Positions 53,748-62,788 of a DNA stretch of 64,000 nt are shown here, in pieces. This DNA is from Alphaproteobacteria bacterium (GTDB taxonomy: Bacteria > Pseudomonadota > Alphaproteobacteria > ATCC43930 > CGMCC-115725): the NCBI GenBank assembly GCA_028871055.1, contig JAGWON010000011.1, forward strand, positions 46,983 to 110,982, in the 5' to 3' direction. The first letter of the stretch is position 1. Every line of letters begins with the position of its first letter. A program made the position numbers and the translations under genes. Below the pieces are notes generated by a model. The model did no database searches. It saw only the letters and a list, made by a program, of their open reading frames with translations, and was not told where the DNA came from.

Positions 53748-55439
53748 ATGGCGATTTTCGGCAGCGACGTTCATCGCGTCAAAGCGGATGTCGCGGTCAT
53801 CGGCGGCGGCACCGCCGGTCTCAACACGGCGATCGCCGCGGCCGAAATGGGTGCCGACGTGCTGATCGTCGACAAGGCGCACATCCAGCGCAGCGGCGCG
53901 ATCGCCGGCGGCATCGACCACTTCTTCGCCTATCTCAATACCGGCGAGAAATGGGACACGCGCGACGCCTATCTGGCTTACGTCGCCAAAGTCGCGCGCG
54001 GCGCCGCCAATATGAAAATCCACGAGAAGGTGCTGTGCGACGAGCTGGTCCCGGCCATGGAGCGCATCGAGCGCATGGGCGTCTCGCTGCGCCAGCCGGA
54101 CGGAAAAATCATGCGCACCCAGGCGCTCGGCCAGCCCGGTCCCTACGCGATCAATTTCGACGGCAAGTTCCTGAAGCCGAAGATGGCGATGGCGGTGAAG
54201 AAAAAGCACATCCGGGTGCTCAATCGCGTGCAGGTGAGCAATCTCTACCTGCACGAAGGCGAGTTCGCGGGCTTTTCGGGCTATGACGTTCGCAACGGCG
54301 ATTTCTACGAAATCGAGGCCAAAGCCGTGGTCATCGCCACCGGCAACACCAATCGCATGTTCAAGAGCCAGACCGGCAACCCGTTCAACCTCTGGTATTG
54401 TCCGGCCAACACCGGCGACCTGCATCGGGCCGCGTTCGACGCCGGCGTCGAGCTCGCCAACGTCGAATATATCCGCATGACCGTCGTGCCGAAGGGCTTC
54501 AGCGCGCCCGGCTTCAACGCCTTCTTCGGCATGGGCGGCAAGTTCGTCAACGGCCTCGGCATGGAGTTCATGAAGAACTACCACCCGATGGGCGACAAGG
54601 CGCCGCGCAACATGATGGTTTGGGGAGCGCTGCAAGAGGTGCGGGCCGGGCGCGGACCGATCTATATCGACGTGCGCCATCTTTCGCCCAAGGACCTGGC
54701 GCACCTGTTCTCGACGCTCGGCACCGACAAGGACACGCTGCCCGAATTCTTGACCGCCAAGGGCTACAGCCGCGAAGGGGCGATGATCGAGATGACGGTG
54801 TCGGAGCCGATGCAGGCGCGGCCGTCCGAGCTGTGCGGCAGCGGCATCAAGATCGACGAGACCTGCGCCTCCAACGTCCCCGGCATTTTCGCCGCCGGCG
54901 ACGCGTCCGACCAGATGGGTTGCCTGAACATGTGCGTGGCCGGCGGCTATGCCGCCGGCAAGCATGCGGCCCGCTACGCCGCCACGGTCAACTACAATCG
55001 TCCGTTCAAGTCCAAGGCGCTGGCGGACGAGCACAAGCGGGTGTTCGCTCCGTTGATGCGCAAAACGGGCATCGCCCCGGGCGAATTCGAAAACATCGTG
55101 CGCATCATCACCACCGATAATTTCGGGCCGTACAAGAGCGAGATCAGCCTGACCTCGGCGATCGCCAAGCTCGATGCGCTCGATCGTTACCGCGACGAAT
55201 TGAAGGCCAACAACCTGCACGAGCTGATGCGCTGTCACGAGGCCATGAACATCCAGTCGGTGGCCAAGATCGTCGCCCACGCGGCGCTGGCGCGAAAGGA
55301 ATCCCGTTTTCCCCCCTATCACTATCGCTCCGACCATCCGGAAACGAACGATAACGACTGGTGCGGTCTCGTCGTCGTGCGGCGCGACGGTGCGAAGGGG
55401 GTTGCGACCCGCTTCGAGCGCTTGCCGTACGCCGCCTGA
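53748..55439 (+). CDS. AprA/fumarate-reductase-like FAD flavoprotein
   Basis: 563 residues. The FAD-binding Rossmann motif is VAVIGGGTAGLNTAIAAAEMGADVLIVDK, with RSGAIAGGIDHF, VVIATGNTNRMF and FAAGDASDQMGCLNMCVAGG for the flavin domain. Overall it is closest in style to the alpha subunit of adenylylsulfate reductase and related succinate/fumarate oxidoreductases. It is paired with a 66-residue ferredoxin rather than the larger AprB. No sat or dsr genes are near, so APS reduction should not be assumed; a substrate dehydrogenase fed by the downstream MFS transporter is equally likely. Confidence 0.75.
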   Translation: MAIFGSDVHRVKADVAVIGGGTAGLNTAIAAAEMGADVLIVDKAHIQRSGAIAGGIDHFFAYLNTGEKWDTRDAYLAYVAKVARGAANMKIHEKVLCDELVPAMERIERMGVSLRQPDGKIMRTQALGQPGPYAINFDGKFLKPKMAMAVKKKHIRVLNRVQVSNLYLHEGEFAGFSGYDVRNGDFYEIEAKAVVIATGNTNRMFKSQTGNPFNLWYCPANTGDLHRAAFDAGVELANVEYIRMTVVPKGFSAPGFNAFFGMGGKFVNGLGMEFMKNYHPMGDKAPRNMMVWGALQEVRAGRGPIYIDVRHLSPKDLAHLFSTLGTDKDTLPEFLTAKGYSREGAMIEMTVSEPMQARPSELCGSGIKIDETCASNVPGIFAAGDASDQMGCLNMCVAGGYAAGKHAARYAATVNYNRPFKSKALADEHKRVFAPLMRKTGIAPGEFENIVRIITTDNFGPYKSEISLTSAIAKLDALDRYRDELKANNLHELMRCHEAMNIQSVAKIVAHAALARKESRFPPYHYRSDHPETNDNDWCGLVVVRRDGAKGVATRFERLPYAA

Positions 55440-55455
55440 CGGAGAGGGCAAGGTC

Positions 55456-55656
55456 ATGCCTGCCGTGATCGACAAGGGCAAGTGCAACGGCTGCGAGCTC
55501 TGTGCGCTCTACTGCCCGCTCGACGTCATCCACATGGAGGAGGGGATGGCGGTGGTCAAATATCCCGACGAATGCTGGCACTGTGGCGCCTGTCGCCAGG
55601 ACTGCGCGCACGGCGCCATCACCTTCCAGTTCTCGCCGGCCATGCTGGGGGTTTGA
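55456..55656 (+). CDS. 2[4Fe-4S] ferredoxin, partner of the AprA-like flavoprotein
   Basis: 66 residues with two cluster motifs, CNGCELCALYCPLD and CWHCGACRQDCAHG. It starts 16 nt after the flavoprotein gene. It corresponds to the N-terminal ferredoxin part of AprB but lacks that protein's C-terminal tail. It probably passes electrons between the flavoprotein and a soluble or membrane carrier. Confidence 0.85.
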   Translation: MPAVIDKGKCNGCELCALYCPLDVIHMEEGMAVVKYPDECWHCGACRQDCAHGAITFQFSPAMLGV

Positions 55657-55718
55657 GCGTGCGACGGCCGGGAACGGCTCAATCGACGTAAAAAAACACA
55701 CACCTAGGGGGAAACGCC

Positions 55719-56936
55719 ATGGCAAGTCCGCGATCCACGCGCTACGAGTACGGCATTACCGCGCTGCTTGTTCTGTTCTGGGGATTCGTCGGCCTCAACC
55801 GGGTGGGGATCGGCTTCATCTTTCCCAAGATCGTGCCCGAGTTCCACATGGCGATGTGGCAGGCCGGGCTGCTGATCTCCGGCACGTCGGTCACCTGGGC
55901 GTTCTCGAGCTGGATCGGCGGCTGGCTCTCCGATCGTTACGGCCGGCGCAATGTGCTGTTGCCGGCGGTGGGCTTCACGTGCCTCATGACCGCGGCGATG
56001 GGCGGGGCGTGGAACTTCCTGTCGATGTTCGTGGTGCGCGATCTGCTTGGCATCGGTGACGGCGTGGGATGGTCGGTCGGTGAGGCCACCATCAACGAGG
56101 AATCGGCGCCGCAGCGCCGCGGCTTCAACCAGGCGGTCTTCACCGCCGGATACACGTTGATCGGTGCCGGCCTCGGCGCAATCATCATCACCACGCTGAC
56201 CAACGATCTCGGCTGGCGCTGGGTTTTTCCCATCATCGGCGCGGCCGGCATGCTCGTGCTGATCGCGCTATACGCGGTCATGCGCGAGCCGCCGGTTCGT
56301 ACCGAGCACCATCCGATCGCGTGGCGCGCCGGCGTGCGGCAGCTGCGCGATCCGTCGATGCTTGCGGTCACCATCGCCGGCTGCGCGGTGCTGAGCTGGC
56401 TCCAGGTCACCATCGGCTTCAACGTCTTGTTCCTGACCCGGGTGCGCCAATTCAGTCTGGTCGAAGCCGGCGGCATCGCCGCGGTGTGGGGTTTCTCCGG
56501 CGTTGCCGGCCAGATCATCTTGCCGCTGATCTCCGACCTCTGGGGCCGCAAGCGTACGGTGATGGTCAGCGCGCTGGCCTGCGCCGTGATACTCGGTTTC
56601 TACATCGGCGGCGGCTACGGGACGGGCGAAATGCGGCTTCTGCTCGGGCTCAGCGGCTTTTTCGGTTGGGGCCTGCTCCCGATCGTGCTTGCCACCTGCG
56701 TGAGCGAACTCGTATCCGACGAACTGCGCGGCGCGGCGCTCGGCATGACCAACTTCTTCGCGGTGATCTTCGGCACCACGGTGATGCCGGTGATTGGCGG
56801 CCTGGTCGCCGACCACTTCGGCCTGGGTGCGACGTTATGGCTCTGCGTGGGGAGCGAGATCGTCGTCGCCATCGCGATCATGACCGTGAGGGAGACGGCG
56901 CCGCGCGTGGTCTTGCGGGCGGGTGTGGCTGACTGA
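55719..56936 (+). CDS. MFS transporter, organic-acid type
   Basis: 405 residues with twelve hydrophobic segments. The loop 2–3 motif is WIGGWLSDRYGRRNVL, and the segment DLLGIGDGVGWSVGEATINEE resembles anion/organic-acid symporters. It is 62 nt downstream of the ferredoxin gene with GGGGG before the ATG. Context suggests uptake of the substrate used by the flavoprotein–ferredoxin pair. Confidence 0.8.
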   Translation: MASPRSTRYEYGITALLVLFWGFVGLNRVGIGFIFPKIVPEFHMAMWQAGLLISGTSVTWAFSSWIGGWLSDRYGRRNVLLPAVGFTCLMTAAMGGAWNFLSMFVVRDLLGIGDGVGWSVGEATINEESAPQRRGFNQAVFTAGYTLIGAGLGAIIITTLTNDLGWRWVFPIIGAAGMLVLIALYAVMREPPVRTEHHPIAWRAGVRQLRDPSMLAVTIAGCAVLSWLQVTIGFNVLFLTRVRQFSLVEAGGIAAVWGFSGVAGQIILPLISDLWGRKRTVMVSALACAVILGFYIGGGYGTGEMRLLLGLSGFFGWGLLPIVLATCVSELVSDELRGAALGMTNFFAVIFGTTVMPVIGGLVADHFGLGATLWLCVGSEIVVAIAIMTVRETAPRVVLRAGVAD

Positions 56937-57014
56937 CGCCGAAGAGCGCGACGCCGTCATCGCCGCTTCCGTCGGGTGACTTCGAGCGTCCGTGGCTGGC
57001 CGTGCTCGCACAGC

Positions 57015-57080
57015 CGCCGGCCCGGGAACAGGCTTCGCGGGGACGACGGTCGAATTATTCGACGTCACAAGCTCGCCCTT
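57015..57080. repeat. Dispersed intergenic repeat
   Basis: GGCTTCGCGGGGACGACGG (about 57030–57048) resembles the unit at 53377–53395. It is followed by GTCGAATTATTCGAC, a near-palindrome similar to the motif at about 50230. The 56937–57115 spacer contains no gene. Confidence 0.5.
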
Positions 57081-57115
57081 GCGACCTCGAGCGGTCAATT
57101 GCCGTCACGAAAAAA

Positions 57116-57190
57116 TGGTGGGCGCTGCAGGGATTGAACCTGCGACCCCACCCGTGTGAAGGGTGTGCTCTCCCGCTGAGCTAAGCGCCC
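57116..57190 (-). tRNA. tRNA-Val (anticodon CAC)
   Basis: A full cloverleaf can be drawn: acceptor GGGCGCT/AGCGCCC, D-stem GCTC/GAGC, anticodon stem CACCC/GGGTG around loop TTCACAC (anticodon CAC), T-stem GCAGG/CCTGC around TTCAATC, discriminator A and encoded CCA. It reads GTG codons. Confidence 0.95.
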
Positions 57191-57336
57191 GTGGGGGCTG
57201 AGATAAGGCGCGGGCGCCGGGCCTGTCAAGGAATCGCCGCCCCGCCGGCCGCGTATGAAGTCTTGGCCGCGCCCGGCCGCGTCGCCGGCTCCATATAAGT
57301 CTAGACGCGCCCGGCGCCTTCTCTTAAGAGACGCCC

Positions 57337-58713
57337 ATGGCCGCTCCTTTCGCCGCTCTCATCCTGGCCGCCGGCAAGGGCACGCGGATGCGCTCGGCGC
57401 GTCCCAAGGTGCTGCACGAGCTGGCCGGCAAGCCGATGATCGCGCACGTCCTGGGCGCGGTCGCCGGCCTGAAGCCGCAGCACACCGCGGTGGTGATCGG
57501 CCCCAACCAGAACGCGGTCGCGGCCGCGGTGGCGCCCGCCGATTTCGTCATCCAGCGCCAGCCGCGCGGCACCGGCCACGCCGTGGCATCGGCCAAGGCG
57601 CTGCTCGGCCGCTATCCGGGCGATGTCCTGATCGTCGCCGGCGATGCGCCGCTGGTCACGCGCGACACCTTTCGGCCGCTGTTCGAGGCGCGCCGGCGCC
57701 ATCCCGAGGCCGCGGTGATCGTGCTCGGCATGCGCCTGGCCGACGGCGGTCCCTATGGCCGGCTGATCCTGGCCGACGACGGCTCGCTCGCGCGCATCGT
57801 CGAGGCGGCTGATTGCAGCGAGGAAGAGCGCGCCGTCGATTTCGTTTCCTCCGGCGTGATGCTGGCGCGCGGCCCGGTCCTGTTCGATCTCGTGGCCGGG
57901 CTCGGCGCGCACAACGCGCAGGGCGAGCAGTATCTCACCGACGTCATCGGCCTGGCGCGCGGCAAGGGTCTGTCCTGCCGCACCGCCGAGGGCGATCCGG
58001 CCGAGCTCCTCGGCGTCAACTCGCGCGACGAGCTCGCCTATGCCGAGGCGGTGATGCAGCAGCGCCTGCGCTATGCGCTGATGGAGGCGGGCGTCGGCTT
58101 CACCGCGCCCGAGACCGTCTTTCTCTGCGCCGACACCAAGATCGGCCGCGACACCGTCGTCGGACCCTTCGTCGTCTTCGGCCCCGGCGTGAAGGTGGGC
58201 GAGGGCGTCAGCATTCCGGCGTTCTGCCATATCGCGGGGGCTACGATAGGCGATCGCGCGATCATCGGTCCCTTTGCTCGTCTCCGTCCGGGTGCATTGC
58301 TGTCCGACGAAGTCCACATCGGCAATTTCGTCGAGGTCAAGAATTCGCGCCTGGCTGCGGGCGTCAAGGCCAACCACCTGGCCTATCTCGGCGACAGCGC
58401 GGTGGGCGAGGGCGCCAACATCGGCGCCGGCACCATCACCTGCAACTACGACGGCATCGAGAAATTCCGCACCAATATCGGCAAGGGTGTCTTCGTCGGC
58501 ACCAATGCGTCGCTGGTCGCGCCGTTGACCATCGGCCCCGGCGCGATGATCGCCGCCGGCAGCGTCATCACCGACGACGTGCCGGCCGACGCGCTCGCCC
58601 TGGGCCGCGCGCGCCAGCGCACCAAGCCGGGCGCCGCCAAGGCCTGGCGCGCCCGCCGCAAGGCCGCGATCGCCGCCCGCGACGCCAAGCCGCAAGCCAA
58701 AGGCCGGCGGTAA
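57337..58713 (+). CDS. glmU: Bifunctional GlcNAc-1-P uridylyltransferase / GlcN-1-P acetyltransferase
   Basis: 458 residues. The N-terminal uridylyltransferase domain starts LAAGKGTRMRSARPKVLHEL and has GDAPLVTRDTF. From about residue 255 the left-handed beta-helix with hexapeptide repeats forms the acetyltransferase (FCHIAGATIGDRAIIGPFAR, NFVEVKNSRLAAGVKANHLA, NYDGIEKF). It makes UDP-GlcNAc for peptidoglycan and lipopolysaccharide. glmS lies 0.8 kb downstream, separated by a DUF559 gene and repeats. Confidence 0.95.
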   Translation: MAAPFAALILAAGKGTRMRSARPKVLHELAGKPMIAHVLGAVAGLKPQHTAVVIGPNQNAVAAAVAPADFVIQRQPRGTGHAVASAKALLGRYPGDVLIVAGDAPLVTRDTFRPLFEARRRHPEAAVIVLGMRLADGGPYGRLILADDGSLARIVEAADCSEEERAVDFVSSGVMLARGPVLFDLVAGLGAHNAQGEQYLTDVIGLARGKGLSCRTAEGDPAELLGVNSRDELAYAEAVMQQRLRYALMEAGVGFTAPETVFLCADTKIGRDTVVGPFVVFGPGVKVGEGVSIPAFCHIAGATIGDRAIIGPFARLRPGALLSDEVHIGNFVEVKNSRLAAGVKANHLAYLGDSAVGEGANIGAGTITCNYDGIEKFRTNIGKGVFVGTNASLVAPLTIGPGAMIAAGSVITDDVPADALALGRARQRTKPGAAKAWRARRKAAIAARDAKPQAKGRR

Positions 58714-58782
58714 GGGTGCCTTTGCCGGTTTTGGTCTATTCTGGCGCGGTCATGGTTGCGCAACGATGTATGGTCTCATGTA

Positions 58783-58836
58783 CCTCCCCCCTTGAGGGGG
58801 AGGTCGACAACGCGTCAGCGTTGTCGGGAGGGGGGT
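58783..58836. repeat. Palindromic repeat R1 (left of the DUF559 gene)
   Basis: Two hairpins in tandem: CCTCCCCC/GGGGGAGG around CTTGA (58783–58803) and GACAACGC-gtca-GCGTTGTC (58806–58825), then GGGAGGGGGG. R2 at 59272–59327 is its reverse complement with few changes. Confidence 0.8.
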
Positions 58837-58951
58837 GCTGGCGCTCCGCGCCTCTGACTCTTCTACCCTCGCCCCTTGCGGGGGGCCGAGCGCGAAGCGG
58901 TCGGCAGGAAGGGGGGTGGCGTCGTACGGCGCGTTCCGGCAGCATTCGCGC

Positions 58952-59272
58952 ATGCCGTCGCCACTCGCGCGCAAACTCAGGCAGACGCCGACTGATGCCG
59001 AGTTACGGCTGTGGTCGCGACTGCGCCGCAAACAGCTCGACGGCTACCGCTTCCGCCGCCAGCAGCCGTTCGGCCGCTATGTCGTCGATTTCTTTTGTCC
59101 GGAGGCGAAACTCATCGTTGAAGTTGATGGCGGGCAGCATGCCGATGACACCGGTGAGCGCACGCGCTGGCTCGAATCACGCGGTTATCGTCTTATGCGC
59201 TTCTGGAACAACAACGTGCTCGCAAACACGGAAGGCGTCTTGCTCAAAATCCGCGAAGCGCTGCGTGCTTGA
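58952..59272 (+). CDS. DUF559-family (Vsr-like) endonuclease-domain protein
   Basis: 106 residues. The pattern LRQTPTDAELRLWSRLRRKQLDGYRFRRQQPFGRYVVDFFC with LIVEVDGGQH and RLMRFWNNNVL is that of DUF559, a PD-(D/E)xK-like fold related to very-short-patch-repair endonucleases. D and E-x-D/Q-x-H active-site candidates are present. It is bracketed exactly by inverted palindromic repeats R1 and R2, its stop codon lying at the edge of R2. The function is not established. Confidence 0.8.
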   Translation: MPSPLARKLRQTPTDAELRLWSRLRRKQLDGYRFRRQQPFGRYVVDFFCPEAKLIVEVDGGQHADDTGERTRWLESRGYRLMRFWNNNVLANTEGVLLKIREALRA

Positions 59273-59327
59273 CCCCCCACCCGACAACGCTTGCGCGTTG
59301 TCGGCCTCCCCCTCAAGGGGGGAGGCG
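59272..59327. repeat. Palindromic repeat R2, inverted copy of R1
   Basis: It contains CCCGACAACGC-ttgc-GCGTTGTCGG and CCTCCCCC-tcaa-GGGGGGAGG in the reverse order and orientation of R1. With R1 it forms roughly 55-bp imperfect terminal inverted repeats of a 545-bp unit that contains only the DUF559 gene. Confidence 0.8.
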
Positions 59328-59364
59328 AGGAATATTGAAAGCGCTGGCGCGCTTGCCCTTATTT

Positions 59365-59479
59365 CCTCTCCCCCCTTGAGGGGGCAGGGACGTGTTTTAC
59401 ATCGGTCTCGGCTGTCGTGTCGCATCACACTCACCCTAACCCTCCCCCCTCGAGGGGGAGGGAAGGGAGGGGGGCACGG
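59365..59479. repeat. Palindromic repeats R3 and R4 before glmS
   Basis: R3 (about 59365–59391) is CCTCTCCCCCC-ttga-GGGGG. R4 (about 59433–59476) is CCCTAACCCTCCCCCC-tcga-GGGGGAGGG plus GAAGGGAGGGGG. R4 occurs inverted as R5 after glmS. They lie within 45 bases of the glmS start, so they may sit in its leader. Confidence 0.75.
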
Positions 59480-59518
59480 CAGCGCCCTCGCGCGCATCTT
59501 CGCGCCGCCGACGCGCTG

Positions 59519-61348
<1,830 letters not shown>

Positions 61349-61406
61349 GGGGCGCTCGCCCGCACAATCCGGACACTCATCCCGAGCCGTTGCTCGTTGA
61401 GTTGTC

Positions 61407-61455
61407 GCCCCCTCCCGTCCCCTCCCCCTCGAGGGGGGAGGGTTAGGGTGGGGGT
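61407..61455. repeat. Palindromic repeat R5, inverted copy of R4 after glmS
   Basis: GCCCCCTCCCGTCCCCTCCC followed by CCTCGAGGGGGGAGGGTTAGGGTGGGG is the reverse complement of R4 with few changes. R4 and R5 therefore bracket glmS. A short palindrome TGCCCGGGC-ttga-CCCGGGCA-like unit follows at about 61491–61512. Confidence 0.75.
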
Positions 61456-61574
61456 GAATGCTTGGGTCAGTCGAGCGGGGAGCGCTCGTCATGCCCGGGC
61501 TTGACCCGGGCATTCACGCCTTGTTTCGGTCTTTGATGATTCCCGTGATATGGTTCGGCCGCGTGGAGCCGACG

Positions 61575-61886
61575 ATGCTTGCTGACATCGAAAACCGCCG
61601 AACGGAGCTGAGCGCGCTGTGCCGGCGCTTCCATGTTCGCCGGCTCGATCTCTTTGGCTCGGCTGCGCGTGCCGATTTCGATCCCACGCGCAGCGATATC
61701 GATTTCCTGGTCGAATTCGATCGCGGTCATCCCGACGCGTTCTCGCTCGCGACCTACTTCGGACTGAAAGAATCGCTCGAGGCGCTCTTTGGCCGGCCGG
61801 TCGACCTCGTTGAGCCGCGCGCCGTCGAGAATCCCTATCTCAAGGCCAGCATCGAACACTCGCGCGAGCCCGTCTTTGCGGCGTGA
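61575..61886 (+). CDS. MNT-type nucleotidyltransferase (MntA-like)
   Basis: 103 residues. The minimal nucleotidyltransferase motif is LDLFGSAARADFDPTRSDIDFLVEF (GS … DxD), then FFGLKESLEALFGRPVDLVEP. MntA proteins neutralise HEPN toxins (HepT) by adding AMP. The usual hepT partner is not the next gene; a DUF4160 gene follows 32 nt later. It may act with another partner or be an orphan antitoxin. Confidence 0.8.
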   Translation: MLADIENRRTELSALCRRFHVRRLDLFGSAARADFDPTRSDIDFLVEFDRGHPDAFSLATYFGLKESLEALFGRPVDLVEPRAVENPYLKASIEHSREPVFAA

Positions 61887-61918
61887 TCCGAAAGGCCTCT
61901 TGTGGGGCGCGCGAGCCG

Positions 61919-62179
61919 ATGCCTGAAATCAGCCGGTTCTTCGGCATCGTCATACGCATGTTCTACAGCGATCACGAGCCGGCGCATTTCCCCGCCTTCT
62001 ATGGCGAATACGAAGCCTTGATCGAGATCGAAACGCTCGAAGTTTACCGCGGCGAGCTTCCGCGCCGCGCCTTGGCCCTGGTACTGGAATGGGCCGAAGC
62101 GCACCGCGGCGAATTGCGCACGGACTGGCGCCGCGCGGTGGGCGGCGAAGCGCTCGCGTCCATTGCGCCGTTGGACTAG
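61919..62179 (+). CDS. DUF4160-domain protein
   Basis: 86 residues: MPEISRFFGIVIRMFYSDHE, PAHFPAFYGEYEALIEIETLEVYRGELPRR and ALALVLEWAEAHRGEL. This is the DUF4160 pattern, generally encoded beside DUF2442 genes as here. The pair is suspected to be toxin–antitoxin-like, but no activity can be inferred from motifs. Confidence 0.8.
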   Translation: MPEISRFFGIVIRMFYSDHEPAHFPAFYGEYEALIEIETLEVYRGELPRRALALVLEWAEAHRGELRTDWRRAVGGEALASIAPLD

Positions 62180-62199
62180 GATAAGGGCCGGAGATACAG

Positions 62200-62490
62200 A
62201 TGGCGTTGGTGCGAATTAAACAGGCCGAGGCGCTTCCGGGTTTCAAGCTGCGGCTGACGCTCGACGATGGCCGTACGATCGAGCGCGCGGTCGGGCCGCT
62301 GCTGCGCGGACCGGTGTTCGAGCGCATCCGCAGCGACCCGGCGGAGTTCGCGCGCGTTGCGGTGGAAGCAGGAACCGTCGTGTGGCCGAACGGCGCCGAT
62401 TTGTGCCCCGACGTGCTGATCTGGAATGGTCCGCCACCTGAGCGCGAACCGGCGGGTGCCGAAACGACAGGTGCGCGGGCGCGTCGCTGA
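62200..62490 (+). CDS. DUF2442-domain protein
   Basis: 96 residues: VRIKQAEALPGFKLRLTLDDGRTIERAVGPLLRGPVFERI and GTVVWPNGADLCPDVLI, the DUF2442 pattern. It lies 20 nt after the DUF4160 gene with GGAG before the ATG. Its 3' end lies next to the duplicated glmS fragment, which begins about 12 bases after its stop. Confidence 0.8.
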   Translation: MALVRIKQAEALPGFKLRLTLDDGRTIERAVGPLLRGPVFERIRSDPAEFARVAVEAGTVVWPNGADLCPDVLIWNGPPPEREPAGAETTGARARR

Positions 62491-62502
62491 CGTTCTCGCG
62501 CT

Positions 62503-62770
62503 CAGCGACGCGTTCTTCGACAAGACGCTGTCGAACGTGCAGGAGGTTTTGGCGCGCGGCGGCAAGGTGATGATGATCTCCGACCGCGACGGCCTGGCGC
62601 GGCTCGACGGCCAGCTCGCCCACGAGATCGAGGTGCCGCGCTGCGATCCCTTCGTCGCACCCTTGCTCTACGCCATTCCGGTGCAGCTCCTCGCCTATCA
62701 CGTCGCGGTGCACAAGGGCACCGACGTCGACCAGCCGCGCAACCTGGCAAAGAGCGTGACGGTGGAGTAG
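62503..62770 (+). pseudogene. Duplicated 3' end of glmS
   Basis: 268 bases equal to 61081–61348 except for 11 substitutions, ending at the same stop codon. Ten of the changes are synonymous; one changes Leu to Phe (SDALF to SDAFF). The frame is open from 62426, but the part before the duplicate is not GlmS. It cannot encode a working enzyme. The pattern indicates that it derives from a functional glmS of another lineage or from an old duplication kept in register. Confidence 0.9.
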
Positions 62771-62788
62771 GGGACGTAGCTGCGACTT

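Noticed and set aside
53571..55487. A 638-codon open frame on the minus strand opposite the AprA-like gene
   Set aside because: It is the antisense shadow of a GC-rich gene; the plus-strand protein has clear FAD motifs, while this frame has no domain or start signal.
57301..58695. A 464-codon minus-strand frame opposite glmU
   Set aside because: Antisense shadow; GlmU on the plus strand is unambiguous.
61349..61575. Tn7 right or left end downstream of glmS
   Set aside because: No TGT…ACA end with repeated TnsB-type sites and no tns gene is visible, although the location fits attTn7.
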